From: Xestospongia muta
Taxonomy: Eukaryota; Porifera; Demospongiae; Haplosclerida; Petrosiidae
Assembly: GCA_963693285.1 (NCBI GenBank)
Contig: OY848918.1
Coordinates: 18,418,047 to 18,482,046 of the forward strand
Reading direction: 5' to 3'
Length of the DNA: 64,000 bases
A program made the position numbers and the translations under genes. The notes beneath the pieces were generated by a model. It was given only the letters and a program-made list of their open reading frames with translations, did no database searches and was not told where the DNA came from. Positions 1 to 12,386 of the stretch are shown here, piece after piece (within the stretch, counting starts at the first letter, position 1; every line of letters begins with the position of its first letter).

Positions 1-480
1 AGTACTTGTTTGAAATTTGTTTGCATGTAAGATACCATTTTGATATTTGTTGCTACATTTTTATAATCAATCCATAATTGTTTTATTCGTCTTTTTGTCC
101 ATTTTTTTGTTGTTAACACTTTCATCTATCGTTTTATCTATTAGGTCCAGTACTCAAGATACAACTCACAACATAATGAAGTACTCAATGTGACATTATG
201 TGTAATAACCTGTTCATTTTGTGATCAATACATACCTAAGTTATGATAAACTAGACTTTTTAAAATACATAAGAACCTACATGTACTTACAATACATTTA
301 TATATTTACATGTTCATGAAATGATATAGTAATAAAACAAAGTAAATGTATTATATGTACCATATATTATAATGACCAGTGTTCATAATGGAATCATAAG
401 ATTGATTGATGCCCTTGATGATTAAGAAATCATCCATAACTTCAGTCTGTGGTCTACTATGAAATAGAATCCCAGGAACC
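1..480. other. AT-rich sequence, no gene seen
   Basis: No open frame of note, no splice-flanked exon and no repeat boundary were recognised here. It is ordinary AT-rich flank of the LINE remnant that follows. Confidence 0.5.
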
Positions 481-1608
481 TTAGAATGTCATTTGGATAA
501 AGGGTACTCTATCTATGCAACCTTTTTTGATCTAACTAAAGCATTTGACTCAGTTCCACACCAACTCCTTCTTGATGTACTTTTTTCACTTGACATTATT
601 CATCACCTTATGGTTTGGCTTCAAAGCTATCTCACACTTCAATCTCAGCAGGTTGTTGTTGATGGCTTTTCCTCTTCTAAGTCTACTGTCTTATCTGGCG
701 TTCCTCAAGGCTCGAATCTTGGACCACTTCTCTTCATTTTGTATGTGAATGACATATTCTAGTTACCTTTCTCCTCAACTTCATCCATCATCCTATATGC
801 TGATGACATCCTTCTATCATGTCCCTTCAAATCATCCTATGAATTTTTACTTGCACAATCTAACAGTAATATCCTCTCTTCCTGGGTCAAATCTAAACAC
901 TTAACTATTATAATCACTCAAAAACAAAATACAAGTTCATTTCCAGGAAGTCTCCTACATCCTTTGCTACTCTTCCTTCTCTTCTCCTTGATGGATTACC
1001 TCTTGAATTAGTCTCTTCATTTAAGTACCCAGGTGTTACTCTAACCTCTAACCTCTCCTGGTCTACTCACATCAATGAAACCTGTTCTAAATGCTGGGCT
1101 ACAAACATCGTCAATTTTACTATAATTTTTCTGTTCTTAATAAATTTTATTTGATATTAATCCTTCCCATCCTTATGTACAGCTCCTTTGTATGGATCCA
1201 TATTTCATTTCTAGCATCAACAAATTGGAAAAAATTCAACATTTTGCCCTAAAACTCTGCAGTCAAAATTGGACCTCTGATTATCCTCTACTTCTAAAAC
1301 TCTTCAATCTTCCTTCTCTATCCTCCTGTAGAACAACATCCAAGCTTGTCCTTTTATACAAGTTCATCTTTAGTAAGCTCTACATTCCTGCTGGCTCTTT
1401 TTCATTTCAAAACCATTCCTCTTACAATTTATGTTGTTCCCACCTTTTAAACTTGAATCTGCCCTTCTCCAGATCTTCTACTACCCTCAACTTCTTCCTT
1501 ACCAGTGCTTCCTCCCTGTGGAATTCCCTTCCCTCATCATTCAAAGATCTCAACTCTGCAGTTCAAGCAAAATATTTCTTATTTACTTTAGAATTATCAG
1601 GAATATAG
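481..1608 (+). pseudogene. Non-LTR retrotransposon (LINE) reverse transcriptase remnant
   Basis: The frame from about 493 reads through reverse-transcriptase blocks: a DLTKAFDSVPH motif, then the GVPQGSNLGPLLF block. After an in-frame TAG at 760-762 the same frame continues into the YADD catalytic motif at 796-807. A frame change follows near 900-990, where the frame beginning at 993 carries the FKYPGVTL block typical of CR1/L2-like elements. Another frame change precedes 1192-1608, which matches the RT C-terminal region (INKLEKIQHFALKLC, then LWNSLP near the end). The upstream endonuclease and 5' part are absent. With one internal stop and at least two frameshifts this is a dead 5'-truncated copy. 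Exact clade (CR1, L2 or Rex-like) cannot be set by eye. Confidence 0.85.
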
Positions 1609-2369
1609 CATACATATTGTTCATGTTTATCATTCATTCACCTGTTAATATCATCACTTATAATAAATCCTTCACCTCCTATTTTATATTATTCTATTGT
1701 TTTTGATGCTCTTTTATTAGCTTTGCTATTGAGTGTCTTTTGTGTTTTAATTAAAAAAATAGCTTGTCCTGATAAAGAAGAGTTAGATCATCTCAAGGAG
1801 AATAATACAGTTGATGATATAACTGTGTCGTTATGTTTTGTAGCTATGACAACATGAAGGTTTTTGAGTTGGTAGTGAGATGAATTAAAGTATCTATTGT
1901 CATTATCCCAAGACTATATATCACTCGTTGTAGTTAGTTCAATGACATTATTAGTATAAGTACTAGACTAATGTAGATACATATAGAATTGTGTAATGGC
2001 ATTTGTAAACAATCAGAAGCCCTGTTTACATAGTGCATATATAGTACATGAGTTTGTAAACCTAATGGTACAATTGAGTGTAAACTGTTTATCAAATTTG
2101 TTAAGTTGGCATACAGACTGTGTAAACTAGTTGAAAATAGAGTAAATTACAATCCTTATACACTAGCATTGTTAATACCACATAAACAATCCTTTCAATT
2201 GAGAGAGTACATGATTGCTTCTTTGTTTTAGACAAGCCTTTGGAACAAGTTTATGATAACCTGTAACAAAATAGTGACCTTTATAAAGTATTACAACTTT
2301 ATTGAATCTACTCTGAGAATACAAGGTGACACACTCTCTGATATATGTCATTATATCTCCTCTCATTAG
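1609..2369. other. No gene recognised
   Basis: AT-rich sequence between the LINE remnant and the fibronectin-like exons. It probably contains the LINE 3' end and an intron ending at the acceptor near 2366-2369. Confidence 0.4.
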
Positions 2370-3011
2370 GTAAACTAGTTGCTGTCAACAACTTGATATG
2401 TCATGTACAAAGTCAGTATGTAAACAGTTCCTGGTCTTCTCCATTTTCTCTGGTATCCATACCTGGTTATATCATCAATATTACTTATGGAGGAGAGCTA
2501 GTTACACAGAACACTACACCTTCTACACCTTCTGCAACATGGCAGTACAGCTACTCTCCCAGTAAATTTGGTATATACACATATATAATTAGTGTAGCTG
2601 GTAATAACTTAGCTGGAGAAGGAGAGATAAGTACCACATCAGTTGAAGTACCAGAAGGTTAGTGATGTAGTTATATTCAATCTCTCTTCATTAACTATAT
2701 ATAGATCAAATTACTTCTTATAATGTGACTCCTAAAATGTTATCAAATGGTTCTTATTTGATCAACTGTATTGTAGAGGTATGTCATAACCTAAGTTATT
2801 TTAGATTCATTTTCTCTCTTAGACTACATATTCTATAGAGCCATCATTAATATCTCTCAAACTAACTACCAGTAATGGAACTACATTAACATATAATGGA
2901 ACAGTTACTGATATTGTTGATAATAAATTTAAGGGGAATATAAATATTGGTACAAATGGTAGACAAAAGTTGACTGTGTCTTTAAGTCTAATATATGACA
3001 ATAATATATAG
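2370..3011 (+). CDS. Fibronectin type III-like exons (three exons, partial gene or pseudogene)
   Basis: Three phase-compatible exons can be joined. Exon 2370-2657 follows a TTAG acceptor and ends at a GTTAGT donor, entering and leaving in phase 1, the usual phase of FN3 modules. Exon 2705-2778 follows ATAG and ends at GTATGT. Exon 2823-3011 follows CTTAG and ends in TAG at 3009-3011. The first exon has the FN3 look: a Trp early (SSW), alternating hydrophobics, several NxT/S sites, a WQYSY strand and an ISVAGNN turn near the end. The second and third are Ser/Thr/Asn-rich with NGT and NVT sites, suggesting an extracellular protein. No signal peptide, membrane segment or upstream exon was found. 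Sequence after 3011 still looks coding-like but is broken, so the locus may be a decayed receptor or adhesion gene. The FN3 call rests on pattern only. Confidence 0.5.
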
Positions 3012-4169
3012 TTATAAGTAATCATGGAAAGTGGATCAATTAGTAGAATTGTGGTGAGAAAGATACTACCAGATAGTATACTTTGAAGTTGGAATGATAT
3101 TGATCAATTAGAAATTTCAAATAACTAGCAAAGTCTGGAGACATTACTCTGGATGTACAAATTCTCAAGGCTTCCAAGAGTAGTAAGAAACAGTCCCACA
3201 AGGGGTTGTCTTCTCGAACTTTGTTACCATTTTGAAAAGGGTATAAAATAGCAATGTTTCACATTTCAAATGCTAATATATATAGGCAAACAAAAGTAGA
3301 CACATTAATTTAAGCCATTTAGGTCAAAATAGTGCATGTATATACGTCATTAGTGTTTCTTCAAATTGAAAAATAAATGAGTTGCAAAGTTGAATGGCAG
3401 CTCCTATAGCTGCCTTGTTGTTTTTAAAGGATACTTTTCCTATTATATGTAGATTGCTTCAAGTTTTCTAAAGTAATACCTGATATATTGACAAATCCCA
3501 AACCAGTAGTTGAAGACGAATTGCCATGTTTTAGATGTTTAATTGATGATTTTCTATCAGTGAGTCATCTTAATTTATAATTTAATATTACTGACCTTTT
3601 CAGTAAGACAAAAAAATCATATTATACAGTGCATAATTCCTCTGCGTCAAATTAAGAGCCAAGTTAAATTGTATTGATACATTACCACTACATAACCAGT
3701 ACTACAGTTGATCACTTGTATTGATTGGAACAATATGTGAAGAAGTTGGTTCAGTAGTGGTAAGTGTTGAAATAACAATTACAAACAATACTGAACTACG
3801 TGATTATGTCATTTCTATAAATCTTGTATGGACTATAAAATAATATCTATTACAATCATACTTACATAAGGGATGATAGAATCACAACAAAGAAGGCACT
3901 AATCCAAGATCTACAGTCAAGTCAAAATCATCGACACAGGTTATTATGAACTAAATCAGTACGAAAATATGAAAATATTTCATCTGTTGTATCTTTTATT
4001 CATATTTAAATACATGTTATAAATCAATTGACAAATTTGTAAGCTACAATAAACAAAATATGCCACAGAATGGCATCTTGTTTGTTTATATATATATAAA
4101 ACTATCGATGTCAGAACATGAACATATTATACAGGATTAATTTATAGTCCTTGTAGTATTATTCTCTAC
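3012..4169. other. No gene recognised
   Basis: AT-rich. Short coding-like scraps directly after 3011 may belong to the broken fibronectin-like gene. Nothing else could be assigned. Confidence 0.35.
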
Positions 4170-4622
4170 ACATTCATAACATTACAATTGGTAATTGTAA
4201 TTAGCTGTAATTATTACATCATTCATAAAAAATTGTAATTGCAATTGCAATTGTATACCTGTAATTGAGAAGTAGTTATATGGCTAAGTTACTATACAAT
4301 AAATCCAGTCTGGTAAAGGGTCGTCTTATCACGTGATGTACACATGACCATAATTATTATGGCAAAGACAGTCATAACATGGTTTTATGAAATTATCTTG
4401 CAAATTGCCCTGTAACCTTCATGCACGATGTCATGAATGATGTAGAGCACTTGTATAGGGTACTGATAATAGCTATTGTCATTGTGTGTAATTGCTATCA
4501 ACTTTTTGTTGCAATTGCTGTGTAAGATTTAATTGGTAATTGAAATTGAAATTGGGAGATCAAAAACAGAAGTAATGGTAATTGTAATCAATTACTTTTT
4601 TACGGTAATTGTCACAACACTG
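4170..4622. mobile_element. Probable MITE remnant with GTAATTG-rich ends
   Basis: Both edges are rich in the motif GTAATTG/CAATTAC in opposing orientation. The right edge, read on the minus strand, begins CAGTGTTGTGACAATTACC, a start seen in hAT-type miniature elements. The left edge is degraded and I could not set a target duplication. Confidence 0.35.
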
Positions 4623-6088
4623 GAGCCCAATATGTGTACAAAAACTGTTTCACATACTTTGTACATTTTCCACAACATAATTTAATTGATGGTCTTTATA
4701 GAGATCTGTTTATTGGTTACAATATACCACAATACAAAATCATTCAATATAAAACACAAAAAAATGTTAATATACAACTATTATGTTTATATACAACCAA
4801 AAATGGCTTCAAATTATTGACAAAGGAAATGATTTGTTCTTATGCTTTGTGACGTCTTCTGAAGTCATGTCACATGTGTCAAAATTGACAAATTAGTTTT
4901 CCATTTTCAGAAAAAAATGATTGCTTTCAAATTGAAAAGAAAATTAAATACACGTATTTAAGTGCCATTAACATAATTTTTTGTGTAAACTTTATCAGCA
5001 TTCACAACACAAACTTTGTGGTCAAGTACATTGTACATCACACTGATCCTTGAATTTAGTGATGTCTTTATCAATAATTAAAGCATTATAAAACAAAAGA
5101 ATGATTTTGATTAACTTGCTCCAGTAAGATCATACATGTACTGGTGAGTTATACACCAGGACAGGATTTAGCATTCGAACCGCTGTTAAAGGTTTATGAC
5201 ATCATATGACATCACTTTAAAAATAAAGCCTACTCTGAAAAACATAATGTATGTACATGTAATAATGTATGTGTCCCTCTACAGGCTATCGTTCTACTAA
5301 AGAAGGTAGGCAACTTCCCAAACCATGAGCCACTTTTAGAAACTCATGATTGATCCCTAAATGAACAGACACATAGCAATAATGAGCATGATAAAAATCT
5401 ATGGACTTATTGATTATAATAATGCACATAAAGTAGATGTATAGATTATAAAAATGGACACAGAAATTAACCTTATATACAATAAAATATTACAAATTAA
5501 AAATCGCAAAATTTACAAAATTAGTAACAAATTTTAAAATTTACAAATTTTACAATTGGTTCTTTATAAGTAGTTACAAATTTTAGTAACTACATAGAAC
5601 AAATATTTTGAAGTCCTACCCCTAGAGTAAATCTCAGCTGTACTTTAAGAGGAATGTCAGCTTTCAATCTTAAACTCAATGCAGTGTCCTCTCCTGACAT
5701 CACTATTTCCTTATACTAATTACATTATTAATGTGGATGTGGTCAGTTAACATCCAAATGAATAATAATTATTATTCATTTTTAGAAAACATTTTTCAAA
5801 ACTTTATAATCAACATTACATTGATAAAAGAAGCACTCATGTAAAATGTTAATCTTTCAAAAAAATGTTTCAAAAATGTTTCAAAAGTTTAAAAAAAAAT
5901 TACAAAACATCATGATTGTCACAAGGAAGCACGAATAAAAAACAGCATTGGCTAAAGTAAACATTATCATTATCAAACCAATGAAACAAATTATGTTAAG
6001 AAAAAATAATTTTGAAATCTTATGTCAAAACAATCATTTTAATTTTTAAGTTTCAAGAAGAATCTTGAGTTAAGAAAAGATCGTTTAA
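4623..6088. other. No gene recognised; AT-rich
   Basis: Contains an AAATTT/ACAAATTTT-rich low-complexity patch around 5490-5590. No exon with convincing splice sites or domain similarity was found. The part nearest 6088 may be the 3' UTR of the Death-domain exon that ends at 6089. Confidence 0.4.
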
Positions 6089-6512
6089 TTATTTGCTGAT
6101 GGAGTAAAAGAAATGTATAATGTCTTCAGCTATAGAAGGTTCAAACACTGGTGGTAATTCTACTGCAATCTTGATTGTGGCCCAGGTTACATCAGTAGTT
6201 TTTTTGTCAAACCAAATTTGAATGACATCAGAGAGTCTGTCAGTATTGCGACTCCTTTCATCATGTATATTTTCTAGATCTCCATGACTTATTCTGAGTG
6301 ACTGTCCTATTTGTCTCCATTTATATCTAATTGGATGTAGCAAACGAAGGATATCCAGCTTGTTCTCTGCAATATAAACATGAATTGGAGTTGGTTATTA
6401 CCAATTGACAAGTTATTCAATTATAAGCATAATAACAGTAAAATAGGATTATAGTATTTAGAACACCTACCAAGTTTGATTGGAATATGGGTCAAGTTCT
6501 CAAAGTCAATGT
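6089..6512 (-). CDS. Death-domain terminal exons of a truncated Roc-COR-Death paralogue
   Basis: Two minus-strand exons join in phase 1. Exon 6512-6471 (acceptor TTTTTCAG, donor GTAGGT) encodes an acidic linker reading DIDFENL. Exon 6366-6089 (acceptor TTGCAG) encodes a Death domain of about 85 residues and ends in a stop. Death-fold landmarks are visible: KWRQIGQSLRIS (helices 1-2), a helix 3 region with LENI, DVIQIWFDKK (helix 4) and the TDVTWATI helix 5 Trp. Death domains pair with other Death domains in cytosolic signalling complexes. The frame of this exon is open and undamaged, although the COR region upstream is broken. It could be a third alternative terminal exon of the large gene upstream, since the phase matches, or the surviving end of a decayed tandem paralogue. 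Confidence 0.65.
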
Positions 6513-7034
6513 CTGAAAAAATGACTTGAATATCAGTAATAAGAATAATGAGTGAATAAGAAAGCATAAATTACTTGATATTGTTCTTTACATAAATAAC
6601 ATTTTTAAAATCAAGTGGACAATCAAGTATTACAACATGTCTGTCCATAGGCTCCATACATGCTAAATTCATAGTGACAGACTTGGAAGTCATTTTATTG
6701 TCATGATACTATGTCGAGAGACATTTCACAAAAAGTCATGATTTCCTAGTGTTTATCAGTCATGAGATTTCAGATCAATTGCTTTGTTTGTCATACTTTT
6801 AATTTATTCAATAATGATATTATTAATATATTTTAGACAAACACGGGATATGGAGCAATCTTTGATTCTCTGTTATACAGTTCTTATGCATTTACATCAA
6901 CATGTTATTTATATGTACAGTATGCTATAAAACTAAACAATGGTGTTAATCAAGAGGAATTGATATTATTACTACATTGGGTTCTCTCAAGTCCATAAAA
7001 AAAGCAATATAAGGAGAAAATGACTTCATTATAC

Positions 7035-7265
7035 CTTCAGTTTTGGAAGGTAAAGGTGGGAGTACTGATAGTAAATATTTTCTATATCTACATCAGTGCC
7101 TTGATTATCTAGAGTAAATATGAACAGTCAATTAAAGCACATGTCCTTCTTAGTTTACACTAAAAACTAATTTTTGTTAATAATAAGTGAAAATTAATTA
7201 AGCTGACTTAGGTTCTTCTTTCAAAGTAGTGGTTCTGTTGTTACCTTTGTTAATGTCTTCCTTTT
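7035..7265 (-). pseudogene. Decayed linker exons between COR and Death regions
   Basis: Microexon 7265-7245 (21 bases, flanked by TTTAG and GTAACA, phase 1 in and out) encodes EKEDINK. Exon 7108-7035 begins TDVDIENI, resembling the DIDFENL linker exon at 6471-6512. It then needs a one-base shift to continue as a proline-rich VLPPLPSKTE tail and to leave in the right phase. I take the second as a duplicated, frameshifted linker exon. Confidence in exact use is low. Confidence 0.4.
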
Positions 7266-7319
7266 CTAAATATGCACAAGAAATTAAATCACCTTGTACA
7301 GTGAATTATAATGACTCAC

Positions 7320-7975
7320 CAAGTCCATCCATCCATGGTTGAAATGCTTTGTTTAATTCTACTGGTGGCAAGTCTTGTATAGTACAAGACAATTTAACTT
7401 CCTTTCTTTTGTTAACAGTAACAAGCGCTACATGAATAGGAGGCATATCTCGCTGAGGTTGATGTTTTAGGTTACAGAGAGCACCAGGTTTACACTTTAG
7501 AGCAGATGGGTGATAAGCTAAAGGTTCAGCACAGGAGTCAATGGCAGCAGTAACTAGAGAACGTAATGAGGAACATTCAGCTGGATCACCAGTCCAATAG
7601 ATTTCCATCCATAGCATTGTATCTACTAAAAGTAATGATCCACGAGGTTCTAATGACTGCAATTTAACAGCAAATCTAAGCTGACAATAGATCTAGAAGA
7701 TCTATTGTAAACAAGCCTTCTTGTTGAAGTCGACAATGAGCATTTGGTGGCAGCATTTTTCCTTCTTGTAGTAGCATTTCAGGGAAATCAACGAATGATA
7801 TACGAATTATATTGGAAAGCGCATCCCAAAAATATAGTGGATTTGTAAAAACGAGGTGAGAGCGAGTGTTAAAGTGTAGAAAAACTAAGAGAGACTTGAA
7901 AAATGCAATAGCTCCTTTTATTTGAGCCTCAGTTATTCCTAGTATTATCACATTGAATCTCCTTGAAAGTATTTA
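7320..7975 (-). pseudogene. Truncated COR-domain copy with internal deletion
   Basis: This aligns by eye with two separate parts of the large exon at 13599-15665. The upstream part (7951-7679) matches the COR segment: SLLVFLHF against DLTIFLYF, and LLQEGKMLPPNAH against LKEMNIVLPSHAH. The downstream part (7690-7320) matches the C-terminal segment: SLLLVDTMLWMEI against AVLLIDAIYSMEV. Roughly 110 residues in between are missing, and the two parts are in different frames with a stop at the junction (7676-7678). A stop just upstream of 7975 ends similarity, so the P-loop, Roc and ankyrin parts are absent. The 3' end keeps a phase-1 donor (GTGAGT) equivalent to that of the intact exon. It is a dead fragment of a tandem duplicate. 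Confidence 0.75.
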
Positions 7976-8207
7976 ATTAATACTTGATGTAATCAAAACT
8001 CCATTGATGATAGTAAATATAGTTACCTACACAGGATTCAATAGTTTTAGTTTCATAATTTGTTTTGGCTATATTGTTGCTTTGATTTTGTAGTGTCTAG
8101 GTATCCATCAGATACCACTTATTGATTTTATCTAGTAATTACTCATGTAGACTGCTTCCAGGATTTCCCAACTCCAAAAGTCTACGTCTACAACATCTTT
8201 ATTGCAT

Positions 8208-8301
8208 TTACAAAGATATTGGCAATTTTGTGAATGAAATATTGATAATGAGTGTGTGTATGTGTGAATGTGAGAGAGAGAGGGAGAGAAACATATAAAG
8301 G

Positions 8302-8366
<65 letters not shown>

Positions 8367-8600
8367 CAAAGTCATGAATAGAATATCCATACCACTAAGA
8401 ACAATCTTAGAAGAAGACAGAGATACAGAGAGAGAGTTAAGTAGAACAGAATGAAATCATTACTATTAATATTACTACTACTAAGCAAAGATCAGACTTT
8501 ATCTTATGTGTAGGATAAACAGTGCTTGTAAGGCACAACCACAACTTATAATACTGTCAGTCCAGTTCCTAATTGATGTTCTTTGCTTAGAATGACTCTA
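8208..8600 (-). repeat. GA microsatellite plus inverted copy of the 49-50 kb repeat unit
   Basis: A (GA)n run occupies about 8268-8362. The flanks read on the minus strand match the unit found three times at 49.2-50.1 kb: TTTGTATTCTC before the CT run, then GGACTGACAGTATTATAA and later ATAAAGTCTGATC. In both places the unit lies 5' of a gene of the Roc-Death/ankyrin family and in the same orientation as that gene. Confidence 0.7.
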
Positions 8601-8785
8601 ATTATGAAAGAGAGAGGGAAGAGAAGGAGAGGGGGAGAGACAGAAGGACAGGTGGAGGGGGTGGGAGAAAAAGAGAGGGGAGGGGGAGAGGAAAGTGGAC
8701 ATAGTGGGAGGTTAAAGAAGAGGGAGGGAGAACAGAAGGGGGAGAGAGGATGGGAGGGAGAGAGAGAGAAAGAGAAGAGTGATAA
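8601..8785 (+). repeat. Polypurine (G/A) tract
   Basis: About 180 bases composed almost wholly of G and A on the plus strand, with few pyrimidines. The open frame through it translates to low-complexity Arg/Glu/Gly and is not taken as a gene. Confidence 0.8.
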
Positions 8786-8859
8786 CAGACTTAAAGTTTG
8801 CTTTAGGATTGTGGTAGGTTTTCAGATATACGATTTTTATATGCACATGATGCAGTGAC

Positions 8860-9820
8860 ATTACAGGGAAATAGTGAGAAATTTTCCTCTATAAAAGCAA
8901 TAAAACTCTTAAAAAAGCAGTGACGTACCTTTCAATACATGATGATAGTAAGTGTCAGAATGTTTTTAGGTTATAAATAATGAAGAACAAATTAGCTCTT
9001 TAAATTAAATATGTATATCATTGTCCTGGTATTTATGCTATGCTAACTGGAGTCATTAAGGACACACTATCTCAATTTATTCTACTAATATGAAAGCTAA
9101 GAGGATATTGCAAAATGATGGAACTACCAGTAAAACATAGTTTTCATGAGAATTTTTTTTGAAAATGTAGATAAGTATATATGTCATGACCTGCTTTAAA
9201 ACAATTAGTCAATTCTAAAGACAGATTGTATTGTAGATTTTTTTTATCTATGGTGGCACAATATTGGAAACATCCTGTTTCATCTACTATAGATCTGTCT
9301 ACTAAAACACATGCTATTCTCAATTTCTCTACGAATATTATAATTAAATAGCACATTAATTAACCACTGTGTGAATGTATACATCTTCTTAAAATAGTTA
9401 CAAGTGTCTGTCATTTTCTAAAATCACAAACTTTTAAAATTTTATGAAAAAACATGCTACTTAAGGTTTTTCTAAGGACTGCATGTGACTTGATTTAATC
9501 TTAAAGATCAGGGCTTTTCTCATAATCAGAAGGGATAACTATACAGTAACAATCACAGCTTCTCCCTTTTCTGAACTTGTAATTACACTATTCCAACAAC
9601 AACAATATAATAATACCAAAAAATTAGCAACAATATAGTTATATGATGAGTTACTGCCAGTAGTTGATATGTAGGGATTGTCTGACTAGAGTCAATGGTA
9701 TCTTATTGTAAGACTCGACCATTTTGTAGATCTTTGATTCATGAACTGTGTTCTTTGGTTTGTCTCTCCTTTAGCTGATACAATAACACAAACTATTCAG
9801 TCATACCATAATTACAGTAG
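8860..9820. other. No gene recognised
   Basis: AT-rich sequence without convincing exon, repeat edge or terminal inverted repeat. Confidence 0.4.
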
Positions 9821-10449
9821 ATGTTGTTGATGAATGCACTGACATTGCAATACAAGAAGGTTAGTCAATCTATTACTATTGTTGTGAAGGTTACACAGGT
9901 TACACTAGATGGGAGAGCAGTAGATACAATTGAAAAAGAGAAAATTGCTTCTGTTTTAACATTAAATGTGGGTATGATTCCTATAGTAATGGTCCTAGTA
10001 TTAGTGCATTCTCTTTTCACCATTACAATTCTACTAGGAGTCAATGTCAACAACTAAATACAGAGGAGTCTCTTTTTGTGATAGAGTAGTAGCACTCACT
10101 CTCCCTCTCCAAAAGAGTGTATCATGTTCCATAACTAAACAAAGTGTAGTAATTGTACAATATGTGTCTGGTTTTACTTGTACATCATTAGGTACTGCTT
10201 CATCTATATCTGTGGGATGCTACTTAGTTTCTCTTACAAAGAGATAAGTCTTCATTAATGCATCTTCCATCTTCTATAGTCTCTTCAGGAGCCTCAACAA
10301 TACCACTGCCCAGTATTGTAAATACCTCTGTGTGGTGTGGTGTTCTGAGGTGTCTACTTCACCTTGAATTATTTTGCTTGATTTTTAAATTGTCAGTAAA
10401 TGAAAGTAAAATCAGAAATAGTAAGAATTTAATGAAATCCTTAGAGTAA
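9821..10449 (+). other. Unidentified possibly coding remnant
   Basis: Higher GC than the surroundings and several short open frames in different phases (9821-10057, 10044-10247, 10258-10449), one ending at a possible GTTAGT donor near 9858. The strings are Ser/Thr/Val-rich, vaguely like the extracellular exons at 2370-3011, but no frame stays open and no domain was recognised. It may be a decayed piece of the same kind of gene. Confidence 0.25.
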
Positions 10450-12235
10450 TCATAATCTTCGAAGGAGTAGTTAATGTTAAATATTTATCTATAGAAAGAA
10501 TGTGGCAATGCTCATCAGAAATGCCACATTTGCTTCTTTCCAAAAATTGAATTATTAAGTATAATATACTGACACATTTATATATATACATAAAATACCA
10601 AAGAATTAAATAAATTTAACAAGCCCTATAAGATCATCTTTGATGATGGTATGCTGGATTGATGCTTTACAGCTCTTATTCTTTTCGCTGCTAGTAGGGT
10701 TTTCATATTTTTTAGCCACATGTTGGACAAACCTCATTATAACGAGAATGAAACATATAATTTCATTTTTGCTACTTTAGGATATTGTCAATATCTTTGA
10801 GACAGTTGAGCTGACAAGTCTTAAGAGCTCACTTTAAGAGAACCTGAACTGGTGTGATTGATTAAATGTTTGTCACTATAGTAACTTACACACTTACTGC
10901 TTTCTTTTTTGTGGCCATAAATTTTATAAACAGTTCCATTTCCAAAATCATGCAAAGCATTAAAGTCCATAAAACAATTAGTAACAGTTTTCTTACAATC
11001 ATACTCTTATTTCATTATTAAATGTTATGTTATCTGTCCTTCACTACTGTTTGGACTGACGTGCTATATACGAAAAAAAATGTTAATGGCGTTTCTCAAA
11101 ATGAATCAGCTTGCAATGAAATTAGTTTCTTAACCAAATAATCGAATATATGCTTCAAAGATGATATGTTTGATAGAAGAGTACAATCAGAATAGCATAT
11201 CTTCATGTAGTAAAGTAGACATGTAAACTATTTCATCAGGCCCAAACAAGTTGCTTTATTATAAACTCTAATAAATGATGAAAGTTAAAATGTAGTATGA
11301 TATGTTACTTTCAAAGATGTACAGTCAAAGCAGGAAGTCTCCTTGACTGGGTTGTCTAACAATTTATACAGTACATGTAAAATGAAGTGAATGTTTATAC
11401 CATACTCTAGTTTTACTATAAGTAATTGATAATTTTTTATCTTATGATTCTGTCCACTTTTAGAATACGTTTCAAAACTCTGTCAGATAAAATAATAATT
11501 GTAAAATGCTAATATCATGGTTTCATTGAATCATTTACTAGTTTCAATTTTAAACTACTTTTTAAAGAAAGTCAATTAGCTAAATAAAAAAATAATGTGA
11601 AAATACACCAAAAACAAAGTATATAGAAAAGTTAATGTTATCACAAAAAGTTTTTAGTAAAGAATGTCTAAAAATCATTAATAATATTACTGATGCTAAG
11701 GAAAGTAGAATTATCTGTCATCTAAACGAAAGACAGAGACATGTTAAAATACAGATTATAGACAAAGTATGTGTAAATTGACTATCATCATTATTTTATA
11801 TAGATTTTATATTAATGGGAATATTACTGTATATGTATAATAATAGACATTAATTTTTATAGCATGTTAGTTGAAAAGAGTAGCTATTATCTTAATCAAA
11901 ATAATTTACAAAATAAATGAAATATGACGGAACCATATTCAATTTACTAGCTGAAATTTTGTACCAAAACCTAACTAATTAAAGCTGATTATGATATGAC
12001 TATAAAAGTTATTTCATATTACAGTTCATGTCCATTACATACAAATACAACTTAGAGCTAATACATGTACTACTTCCAAGTTGGACTACATGGAACATTC
12101 TATTCATTGGAGAGAGAATTTTACTAGCAATTCTAAATAATGTCTTTACCTCAGGTCAGAGTTATATTTCTTTAAGATGTAGGAGGTGTAGTCCCTTCAC
12201 CTGTGAAGAGAGAAACGAGATAATGACAAAATATA
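10450..12235. other. No gene recognised
   Basis: AT-rich. The part next to 12387 is probably 3' UTR or downstream flank of the minus-strand gene. A 72-codon plus-strand frame at 12028-12246 has no recognisable content and no splice context. Confidence 0.4.
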
Positions 12236-12386
12236 TACAAGTTTGAACACTTCTTTATAACAATTAATTAACAACAATCATTATACTTGTGGTACAAACA
12301 TAAGAAAGGATGAACATGTAACAGTGACCAATTTCATTGAATTCATGGTTTACATTAGCTACTGTCAAGTGAACTGCTTACTTATT

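Noticed and set aside
8208..8390. 60-codon ORF of alternating Ser-Leu
   Set aside because: Translation of a GA/CT microsatellite.
8583..8858. 91-codon Arg/Glu/Gly-rich ORF
   Set aside because: Translation of the polypurine tract; low complexity, no domain.
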